From: JAAEQG01 sp023133475
GTDB taxonomy: Bacteria > Planctomycetota > Phycisphaerae > UBA1845
Assembly (NCBI GenBank): GCA_030631415.1
Contig: DAOVLE010000113.1
Location: 1-15,922 of the forward strand
Length of the DNA stretch: 15,922 bases
Direction: 5' to 3'
Shown here: in pieces, positions 6,777 through 12,308 of the stretch
Numbering within the stretch: the first letter of the stretch is position 1
How the letters are laid out: each line of letters starts with the position of its first letter
Made by a program: the position numbers and the translations under genes
The notes under the pieces: model-generated
Database searches by the model: none
What the model was told of the DNA's origin: nothing
What the model saw: the letters and a program-made list of their open reading frames with translations, nothing else

Positions 6777-6817
6777 GGTGGGTTCCACCTCGCTCCGCGA
6801 GGTTCCACCCACCCTAC
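6777..6817 (-). repeat. 41-nt hairpin repeat, copy 4 (overlaps coaB stop)
   Basis: On the minus strand it is identical to copies 1 and 2. Its first bases GTAG overlap the last codon and the TAG stop (6816-6814) of coaB. With copy 3 it makes an inverted pair with outward GTAGGG ends in the convergent spacer between gyrB and coaB. Confidence 0.9.
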
Positions 6818-7428
6818 ATTTGCTCGAGCACGTCAATCAGATAAGCGGCAATCTCGGTTTTGAGACCGGAGCGCGGAGAGGCCCAGCCTTCCACCCGGCT
6901 GAATACCTCCACGGTGGTTTCGTCCTCGCCAATGCCGGCTGGGTGGTTCAACACGATGAGGTCGCAGTTCTTGCGTTGCAGCTTGGCCTGGGCACGGGCG
7001 TGGGCTTCGTGAGTCTCCAGGGCGAAGCCTATCACGATCCGCGACCCTTTCATGTCTCCCAGTGTCGCACAGATATCCTCGGCGGGTTCGAGAATGACCG
7101 AGTGTGGTTGAGTGGTTTTGGGTGCCTTGCCCGCAGTGCGTGTTACCGGTCGGTAGTCGCACACCGCCGCACACATCAAGGCCGCGTCGCAGGTGTCAAA
7201 GTGCCGGCGACAGGCTTCGAGCATTTCCTGCCCGGTGACCACCGGTGCGAATTCAACCTGTGCGGGAGCGGGCAGTTCGACCGGCCCAGAGACGAGGATC
7301 ACGTGATGCCCGCGTCGGGCGGCTTCGTCGGCGAGGGCGTAGCCCATTTTTCCGCTCGAAGCATTTGAGATGAAGCGGACGTCGTCGAAGTATTCGCGTG
7401 TAGGCCCTGCGGTTATGAGGATACGCAC
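6814..7428 (-). CDS. coaB: Phosphopantothenate-cysteine ligase, stand-alone CoaB
   Basis: The 204-residue protein corresponds to the C-terminal half of the bifunctional Dfp/CoaBC enzyme. It would join 4'-phosphopantothenate to cysteine with nucleotide activation, in coenzyme A synthesis. Visible motifs are ITAGPTREYFDDVRFIS (5-21), SNASSGKMGYA (21-31), AAVCDYRP (87-94), GFALETHE (134-141) and DLIVLNHPAGIG (156-167). The usual KIKK lysine region is represented by GKAPK (100-104). The start is GTG at 7428, and the protein aligns with the family from its first residues. It overlaps coaC by 16 bp, so the two are co-translated parts of a split enzyme. The stop codon lies inside a repeat element. 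Confidence 0.93.
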   Translation of the reverse strand: MRILITAGPTREYFDDVRFISNASSGKMGYALADEAARRGHHVILVSGPVELPAPAQVEFAPVVTGQEMLEACRRHFDTCDAALMCAAVCDYRPVTRTAGKAPKTTQPHSVILEPAEDICATLGDMKGSRIVIGFALETHEAHARAQAKLQRKNCDLIVLNHPAGIGEDETTVEVFSRVEGWASPRSGLKTEIAAYLIDVLEQM

Positions 7429-8036
7429 GGGTTGCTGTTCCCGGATCGGCCGGCTTTGAGAAGCTGAGTCGCGGCGGTAAGGATTTCGTCGGGTTCAGCC
7501 ATCCGCCCTATGCCCACGGTTCGGCAGGCCAACCATCCTTCACCAGGCCCGACCAGATGGTAGCCGGCCTCTTTAAGCCGGGCCACGTTGGACTGCACAA
7601 AGGGGTTTTCCCACATGGCGGTGTTCATGGCCGGCGCCAGCAGCACCGGGCAGGCGACGCCGGCCAACAAGGTGCTAGCCAGGTCGTCGGCGATGCCGGC
7701 GGTGATTTTCCCGATGATGTTGGCGGTGGCTGGTGCGACGATGCACAGGTTTGCCCGCTCGGTGACGTGGATGTGCTGGGCATCGTAGTCCGCGGTAGGG
7801 CGCCACAGGCTGGTCAATACCTTGCGCCCCGAGAGAGACTGAAAGGTGGCAGGCCCCACCAGCTTGCGGGCGGATTTGGTCATAGCCACCATAACACCCG
7901 CCCCACGCTGCACCAGGCGGGAGACGACCGTACAAACCTTGTAAGCGGCAATGCCCCCGCAAACCACCACGAGCACTTCCGTGCCCGCCAGATCAGTATC
8001 CGAAGATGATTGCCCCACCGGTTCAGACTTCGTCAT
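7413..8036 (-). CDS. coaC: Phosphopantothenoylcysteine decarboxylase, stand-alone CoaC
   Basis: The 207-residue flavoprotein corresponds to the N-terminal half of CoaBC and would decarboxylate phosphopantothenoylcysteine to 4'-phosphopantetheine using FMN. Motifs are GGIAAYK (27-33), the catalytic histidine H88 in QHIHV, APATANIIGK (101-110), PAMNTAMW (135-142) and the cysteine-containing loop LACRTVGIGRMAEP (169-182, C171). In most relatives that loop reads ACG rather than ACR. About 20 residues precede the flavin-binding core and look like a variable leader. ATG 8036 is preceded by AGGAG within the end of rpoZ. It overlaps rpoZ by 14 bp and coaB by 16 bp. Confidence 0.93.
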   Translation of the reverse strand: MTKSEPVGQSSSDTDLAGTEVLVVVCGGIAAYKVCTVVSRLVQRGAGVMVAMTKSARKLVGPATFQSLSGRKVLTSLWRPTADYDAQHIHVTERANLCIVAPATANIIGKITAGIADDLASTLLAGVACPVLLAPAMNTAMWENPFVQSNVARLKEAGYHLVGPGEGWLACRTVGIGRMAEPDEILTAATQLLKAGRSGNSNPCVSS

Positions 8037-8247
8037 CGAAGTCGGTCTCCTGCGGTACGTCCTTGGGCTTGATCTTCCCTTCGAGAATCTCGCGGACGAC
8101 CAGTTCCATGGGGGTCAGCCCGGTGTCGTCGACCATCGGCCTGGAACCATGCATGAGCTGCACCAGGCGGCGTTGGATCAGCGCGGTCAGCTTGAAACGC
8201 CCGCCAAGCTTATTGATGATCGTATCATCCTTCAACGCTTCGATCAT
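8023..8247 (-). CDS. rpoZ: RNA polymerase omega subunit
   Basis: The 74-residue protein fits the omega family, which helps assemble and stabilise the beta-prime subunit. The conserved core is GGRFKLTALIQRRLVQLM (15-32), and the following segment ends with an acidic tail (DFDDEV). Its ATG overlaps the gmk stop as ATGA (8247-8244), a classic coupled arrangement, and an AGGAG ribosome-binding site lies about 11 nt upstream inside gmk. The position between gmk and coaC matches the widespread yicC-gmk-rpoZ-coaBC cluster, which strengthens the call for such a small protein. Confidence 0.9.
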   Translation of the reverse strand: MIEALKDDTIINKLGGRFKLTALIQRRLVQLMHGSRPMVDDTGLTPMELVVREILEGKIKPKDVPQETDFDDEV

Positions 8248-8831
8248 GTCTTGTTACGCTCCTGTTCAACGAGGTTGATGACGTCCGTGATGGTAGTCTC
8301 GAGATCGTCATTGACCACGAAATACCTATAATATCCCGAGTCGCGGGCGAACCCGATCTCACCATCGGCAACCGCCAGGCGCTTGCGGAGCTGCTCGGCG
8401 GACTCGGTGTTTCTGCCCTCGAGCCGCGCCTTGAGCGACTCCATGGTCGGTGGAAGCACAAAAATGCGGACCGAATCGGGCACCCGCCGGGCTACCTGCA
8501 CTCCACCCTGCACGTCGATTTCCATGATAACGTCGCACCCGCTGCCTAAAGCCTGACGGGCCGGTTCCGCGGGGGTGCCGTACCAGTGCGAGAGGTATTG
8601 AGCAGCCTCAAGAAAAGCGTCATCCGCCCGCATCCGCTCGAATTCCTCGGGTGAGACAAATGTGTAATTTTGGCCCTGAACCTCGTTCCCCCTCGGTGGG
8701 CGGGTGGTGGCTGACACACTCCACACTGCATTGGGGAGGCGTTCGAGCAAGGCGTTGCAGATCGACGTCTTGCCCGTGCCCGATGGGCCGCTGATTACCA
8801 CGAGTTTGCCCGGTCTGGTGTCTGTCCCCAT
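8244..8831 (-). CDS. gmk: Guanylate kinase
   Basis: The 195-residue enzyme phosphorylates GMP to GDP with ATP. The P-loop GPSGTGKT is at residues 15-22, the GMP-binding segment TTRPPRGNEVQGQNYTF at 42-58, the DVQGG segment at 106-110 and the lid region LEGRNTES at 137-144. The frame is open further upstream to 9026, but that part overlaps yicC and reads as a basic, low-complexity shadow. The start at 8831 (MGTDTRPGKLVVISG) puts the P-loop at the usual distance from the N terminus. The yicC stop lies 14 nt upstream and the stop overlaps rpoZ by 4 nt. Confidence 0.95.
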   Translation of the reverse strand: MGTDTRPGKLVVISGPSGTGKTSICNALLERLPNAVWSVSATTRPPRGNEVQGQNYTFVSPEEFERMRADDAFLEAAQYLSHWYGTPAEPARQALGSGCDVIMEIDVQGGVQVARRVPDSVRIFVLPPTMESLKARLEGRNTESAEQLRKRLAVADGEIGFARDSGYYRYFVVNDDLETTITDVINLVEQERNKT

Positions 8832-8845
8832 TGGTGGTGACCGCC

Positions 8846-9733
8846 CTATTCGACGTTTTGGACCTGTTCCTTCAGGCGGTCGATCAGCCCCTTGATCTCC
8901 ACCACCTGACGCGCGATCTGAGCATCGTTGCTTTTGCTTCCGATGGTATTGGCTTCGCGTAACATTTCCTGGGCGAGGAAGTCCAGTTTTCGCCCGGTGT
9001 TTTCGCGGCTGTGGCACAGTTGGCAAAACTGGTCCAGGTGGGAGGTGAGCCGGGTGATCTCTTCACTGATGTCGCAACGTTCGGCGTAGATGGCTATTTC
9101 ACGAGCCAGGGCGTCCTGGTCCAGTTCGATTTTAGCTTCGCCCTCGTTCAAAAGCATCTGCACCCGGGTCTGCAAGCGTTGGTGATAATCCTGCACAATC
9201 TCCGGTGCCCGCTCGCTGATGCCCGCTAGATATTCGCGAGTGCGGGCACAATGAGCCAGCAGGTCCTCGCACAACGCCGCCCCCTCCACCCGCCGCATCT
9301 CCACCAGCTTGCCCAATGCCTCCTCGATCAGGCTACAGACGACCTTCCAGTACTTGTTGCGCACCTCCTCATCGATGATGGGAGCCTGACAAACCCCGGG
9401 CATCGCCGCCACCGAACCTAAATCCAGTGTGGCATGCACTGTTTCCGGAAGCGTCACCCGGCAAATCTGGTTGACGTAATCCTGTAGTGCCCCGGGATTG
9501 ATCTTGTACTCCGTGGCGGTGTCGTTGCGGACCCGCAACACGCAGCTAACACTACCACGCCCCATCCGGGCGCGCAACAACTTCTCCGCCTCACTCTCAA
9601 AGAACTGCAAGTGCTCCGGCAGCTTGATCAGTGCCTTGAAGTACCGGTTGTTCACGCTACGGATTTCCAGCGAGTAGGAGACACCATCGACGTTGATCTG
9701 TGAGTCCCCGTACCCGGTCATTGAGAGTATCAT
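8846..9733 (-). CDS. yicC: YicC/YloC family endoribonuclease
   Basis: The 295-residue protein has the full YicC architecture. The N-terminal MTGYG (5-9) is followed by EIRSVNNRYFK (23-33). The C-terminal domain shows RCDISEEITRLTSHLDQF (219-236) and GRKLDFLAQEMLREANTIGS (247-266). Members act as RNases that shape small-RNA and mRNA turnover. The conserved acidic and histidine positions expected of the family are visible in EEITRLTSHL and QEMLREANT. It begins three nucleotides after the secG stop and ends just upstream of gmk, which fits a single transcript. Length is close to the family's 290 residues. Confidence 0.95.
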   Translation of the reverse strand: MILSMTGYGDSQINVDGVSYSLEIRSVNNRYFKALIKLPEHLQFFESEAEKLLRARMGRGSVSCVLRVRNDTATEYKINPGALQDYVNQICRVTLPETVHATLDLGSVAAMPGVCQAPIIDEEVRNKYWKVVCSLIEEALGKLVEMRRVEGAALCEDLLAHCARTREYLAGISERAPEIVQDYHQRLQTRVQMLLNEGEAKIELDQDALAREIAIYAERCDISEEITRLTSHLDQFCQLCHSRENTGRKLDFLAQEMLREANTIGSKSNDAQIARQVVEIKGLIDRLKEQVQNVE

Positions 9734-9736
9734 GGT

Positions 9737-10261
9737 TTATGATGTCTCGCCGGTTTCGCTCTTGGTTGTCTCGCCTTCCTCCTCGCCGACGGTTGCCTCC
9801 GGCTTCGTTTCCGAAGCAGCCGAGGGAGCTACGTCCACCGGTGTTGCCGCTTTTGGGGTGAGCGTGGTGGTTTCGGCTTGAGGTTTGGGTTTGCCCGTTT
9901 CCGTTTCTGTTTCTGTTTCTGTTTCTGTTTCCGGAGCGGGTGTCTGGGGCGGAGGCGAGACCTTGGCGGCGCGGGTGGATTCGTATCCCTCGGGGAGGAA
10001 AACGTAATTGCCGAATATGTTGAACAGCAGGAAGATCGCAGTCAGCGCCACTGTGATGCCGGTGAAAACGTCCCCGGTCTTGGCGCCGAACGCGCTTCCT
10101 CCGCCCCCTCCGCCGCCAAAGGCGCCGGATAAGCCCCCGCCACGCCCTCGCTGGATCAGGATGATCAGAATCAGCAATATGCAGCTCAGCAAGGTGAGAA
10201 AGAGCATAACCCCTTGTCCCGTGGAAATCTTGCAAAGCATGAGCCCTTGTCCCACAATCAT
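9737..10261 (-). CDS. secG: Preprotein translocase subunit SecG with long acidic tail
   Basis: The 174-residue protein is an inner-membrane subunit that assists SecYE in protein export. The first membrane segment (about 18-36) leads into the SecG hallmark IQRGRGGGLSGAFGGGGGGG with SAFGAKTGDV (36-64), and the second membrane segment is at about 66-83. SecG is usually 75-110 residues. Here residues 95-174 add a Pro/Thr/Glu-rich tail, including six ET dipeptides (110-121) encoded by a hexanucleotide repeat. The start at 10261 has AGAGGA upstream. Met8 and Met19 are alternative starts, and the conserved part begins near Met19. A 33-bp imperfect tandem duplication covers the start region. Confidence 0.92.
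   Translation of the reverse strand: MIVGQGLMLCKISTGQGVMLFLTLLSCILLILIILIQRGRGGGLSGAFGGGGGGGSAFGAKTGDVFTGITVALTAIFLLFNIFGNYVFLPEGYESTRAAKVSPPPQTPAPETETETETETETGKPKPQAETTTLTPKAATPVDVAPSAASETKPEATVGEEEGETTKSETGETS
9897..9932. repeat. Hexanucleotide tandem repeat within secG
   Basis: Six consecutive 6-nt units of the form GTTTCT or GTTTCC (plus strand) encode six Glu-Thr dipeptides in the SecG tail. Units 2-5 are identical. The unit length keeps the reading frame, so copy-number changes would only lengthen or shorten the tail. Confidence 0.9.
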
Positions 10262-10269
10262 CTTGGAAA
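10204..10269. repeat. 33-bp imperfect tandem duplication at the secG start
   Basis: Segments 10204-10236 and 10237-10269 are adjacent, both 33 nt, and match at about 24 positions, including a 10-nt block CCCTTGTCCC-type core and TCTTG. The period equals 11 codons. Each copy ends with a potential ATG context on the minus strand, so the duplication offers alternative secG starts. Confidence 0.55.
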
Positions 10270-10329
10270 GTCCTCTGAAAGTTCCATGTACACGTCCTGC
10301 CGGACGCTATCAAAATCAAGCCCTGTATT

Positions 10330-11088
10330 CTACACCGAATCGGCAGCGGCGCCCACAATGGCAAGAAAACTTTCTGCCTTGAGGCAGGCACCGCCGACCA
10401 AAGCCCCATCGACGTCCGGGCAGATCATCAGACTGGCGGCGTTGTCCGGCTTGACGCTGCCCCCGTAGAGGATGCGCAGGTTGCCCGCCGCGTTTGGGCC
10501 CCAGATGCCGGTAGTCTTGGCCCGCAGGAAGGCGTGGACCGCCTGAGCCTGCTCGGGGGTGGCGTTGCGGCCGGTGCCGATCGCCCACACCGGTTCGTAG
10601 GCCAGAATCATCCGTGCGGGTTTCACGTCGCCGTCCAGCACTTCGTTGAGTTGCCGCTCGACAACCGCCTCGGTTTGCCCGCCCTCGCGCTCTTCGAGGG
10701 TCTCGCCCAGGCAGTAGATCACGTCCAAGCCGGCATTCAGGGCGGCGTGGACTTTGCGATGCAGCAGGTCGCCGGTTTCCCCAAACACGTGTCGTCGTTC
10801 GGAGTGCCCGATAATGGCATGGCTGCAACCGGCGGCTTTGAGCATCACCGGGGATATTTCCCCTGTAAAGGCTCCCTGGTTTTCGCAATAGACGTTTTGG
10901 CCCCCCACCTTGATTTCCGTATCGGCGACCTCCCCGACCACGACCTGGATAGCCGTAAATGGCGGAGCCACAAGCACTTCCACCTTGCCATGGGAAGACA
11001 GGCCGGCCCGGATAGCGCGAACCAGGGCGAGTCCTTCCTCCTGCGTTTTATGCATCTTCCAGTTACCTGCCACCATGGGTTTTCTCAT
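10330..11088 (-). CDS. tpiA: Triosephosphate isomerase
   Basis: The 252-residue TIM-barrel enzyme interconverts dihydroxyacetone phosphate and glyceraldehyde 3-phosphate. The N-terminal GNWKMHK carries catalytic Lys11. Catalytic His95 lies in IIGHSERR (92-99). The general base Glu165 is in LAYEPVWAIGTG (162-173), which includes the mobile loop 6, and the phosphate-binding ILYGGSVKPDNA is at 206-217. The frame is open upstream to 11151, but ATG 11088 (MRKPMVAGNWK) gives the family's usual N terminus and has GAGG 9 nt before it. It is the first gene of the reverse cluster, and secG follows after 68 nt. Confidence 0.97.
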   Translation of the reverse strand: MRKPMVAGNWKMHKTQEEGLALVRAIRAGLSSHGKVEVLVAPPFTAIQVVVGEVADTEIKVGGQNVYCENQGAFTGEISPVMLKAAGCSHAIIGHSERRHVFGETGDLLHRKVHAALNAGLDVIYCLGETLEEREGGQTEAVVERQLNEVLDGDVKPARMILAYEPVWAIGTGRNATPEQAQAVHAFLRAKTTGIWGPNAAGNLRILYGGSVKPDNAASLMICPDVDGALVGGACLKAESFLAIVGAAADSV

Positions 11089-11174
11089 GGGTTTAGTCCT
11101 CACGCTGCCTGATGAAACGAAAAACTGCTCCGCCGAAACACACGGATGCAAACCACGCCCCTCCGGCAGACAAG

Positions 11175-11203
11175 ATTATGGTAACCTCGCCTCGCCTTGA
11201 CAG
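11175..11203 (-). promoter_or_regulatory. Candidate promoter of the tpiA-coaB cluster
   Basis: On the minus strand, CTGTCA (11203-11198) and CATAAT (11180-11175) are separated by 17 nt, giving 4/6 and 5/6 matches to sigma-70 consensus. Transcription would begin near 11168, leaving a leader of about 80 nt before tpiA. The evidence is a pattern match only. Confidence 0.35.
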
Positions 11204-11221
11204 CAAAGGTGCACGCCAATC

Positions 11222-11248
11222 GAGAATTGAGAATTGAGAATTGAGAAG
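11222..11248. repeat. GAGAATT short tandem repeat
   Basis: Three exact 7-nt units followed by a partial fourth (GAGAAG). A period of 7 would not preserve a reading frame, consistent with its intergenic position. Confidence 0.9.
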
Positions 11249-11345
11249 TGCGGTGATCGTAACCGCGCCGGTGTGTTTAGCGGCTCCCCAACGGGGAGCG
11301 TGAAGCATGAAGCGTGAGGAACTGAGAAAACGGCGTATCACCATT

Positions 11346-11366
11346 GTAGGGCGGGTTTCACCCGCC
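11346..11366 (+). repeat. Short GTAGGGCGGG hairpin
   Basis: GGCGGG and CCCGCC flank the 5-nt loop TTTCA, preceded by GTAG. It is a close analogue of the element at 3518-3538 and shares the GTAGGG end with the 41-nt repeats. Confidence 0.75.
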
Positions 11367-11416
11367 GTTGTGGCATCGCGCGGCGGTAAACATTCAGTAA
11401 ACCCGTCCAGTTTGTT

Positions 11417-11465
11417 GTACCGCCGGCATCCTGCCGGCATGCTGCCGGCTGGAAGCCGGCGGTAC
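11417..11465. repeat. Inverted repeat with 11-bp perfect arms
   Basis: GTACCGCCGGC (11417-11427) pairs with GCCGGCGGTAC (11455-11465). The interior contains further GCCGGC motifs around GCATGC, allowing alternative nested hairpins. It lies about 100 nt upstream of the response regulator start. Confidence 0.8.
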
Positions 11466-11517
11466 GGTTGTGCTCTTTTTGAAAGGGTTTCGCAAAACCT
11501 GGTTACGCGCGTTACGA

Positions 11518-11523
11518 TATACT
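11518..11523 (+). promoter_or_regulatory. Candidate -10 element for the two-component operon
   Basis: TATACT matches 5/6 of the sigma-70 -10 consensus and lies about 40 nt before the GTG start at 11564. No good -35 was found at normal spacing, so the promoter may need an activator or may be misidentified. Confidence 0.3.
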
Positions 11524-11563
11524 GCCGGGGGCCAGGGCAGCTACCTTGAGAAAGGGCTACACC

Positions 11564-12301
11564 GTGAGGAGACGTAAAGTCGTCGTTGTCGAGGATGAAC
11601 CCGCAATCCTGCAAGGCCTGCTGGACGTTCTCCAAGTCGGGGGCTACGAGGCGGTGGGTGCCGCCGACGGCCTGACCGGCCTCGAACAAAGCCGCCACCT
11701 GGGGGTCGATCTGGTGCTGCTGGACTTGCTTTTGCCGAGGATGGACGGGCTGATGGTCTTGGCGGAGCTGCGTAAGACCCACCCCAATCTTCCGGTGATT
11801 ATCCTCACCGCTCGTGGTTCGGAAGAGGACCGGGTCCGAGGCCTCCAGGGCGGTGCCGACGACTACGTGGTAAAGCCGTTCTCCGCTCGCGAGTTGCTTG
11901 CCCGTGTCGAGGCGGTTCTGCGCCGCAGCCCCGAGCGGCCTGCCCCCGTCAAAGCCATAAAAACCACCGCGGGAACCGTGGACTTCGAACGTTGCGAGAT
12001 CGTATTCGCTGGTGGGCAGCGGGCCAACCTCTCGGAAATGGAGGCGGGTATCTTGACACATTTAGCCGTCAACCCCGGCCGGGTGATTTCACGCGACGAA
12101 CTGCTCATGCGCGTTTGGGGGATCGGGGGCGGGAATTTGGAAACCCGGGCCATCGACATGCACATCACCCGCCTGCGTGGCAAGCTCAACCCCCCCAATA
12201 CAGAGGAGAACCCCGATTGGATCGTGACCGTCCGCGGCAAGGGGTACATGCTGGGTGCGGAGGTCACCCTGCTCACTACCGAGCAGCCCGAAGCGGGGTA
12301 G
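11564..12301 (+). CDS. OmpR/PhoB-family response regulator
   Basis: The 245-residue DNA-binding regulator has a receiver domain with acidic pocket E10-D11, phosphoacceptor D54 (LLDLLLPRMDG), T82 and K104 (VVKPF). Its winged-helix output domain spans about 135-235, with ISRDELLMRVWG (175-186), RAIDMHITRLRGKL (195-208) and VRGKGYML (223-230). GTG 11564 is preferred because AAAGGG lies 7 nt upstream and the receiver then starts at the usual residue. TTG 11546 would add six residues. The partner kinase starts 7 nt after the stop, so the pair is almost certainly an operon. The regulated genes are unknown. Confidence 0.93.
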   Translation: MRRRKVVVVEDEPAILQGLLDVLQVGGYEAVGAADGLTGLEQSRHLGVDLVLLDLLLPRMDGLMVLAELRKTHPNLPVIILTARGSEEDRVRGLQGGADDYVVKPFSARELLARVEAVLRRSPERPAPVKAIKTTAGTVDFERCEIVFAGGQRANLSEMEAGILTHLAVNPGRVISRDELLMRVWGIGGGNLETRAIDMHITRLRGKLNPPNTEENPDWIVTVRGKGYMLGAEVTLLTTEQPEAG

Positions 12302-12308
12302 TGGTTCC

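Larger units (their letters stand above)
11089..11563. other. Divergent repeat-rich intergenic region between tpiA and the response regulator
   Basis: No convincing gene is present in these 475 nt. The region holds a 7-nt tandem repeat (GAGAATT, nearly four units, 11222-11248), a 7-bp hairpin GCTCCCC/GGGGAGC (11283-11299), a GTAGGGCGGG hairpin (11346-11366), an 11-bp inverted repeat (11417-11465) and candidate promoters in both directions. Confidence 0.6.

Noticed and set aside
8832..9026. Upstream extension of the guanylate kinase frame (65 extra residues)
   Set aside because: It lies inside the yicC coding region, is basic and low-complexity, and the family starts just before the P-loop. 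ATG 8831 fits.
11089..11151. Upstream extension of the tpiA frame (21 extra residues)
   Set aside because: The family N terminus aligns from MRKPMVAGNWK, and a good ribosome-binding site precedes ATG 11088.
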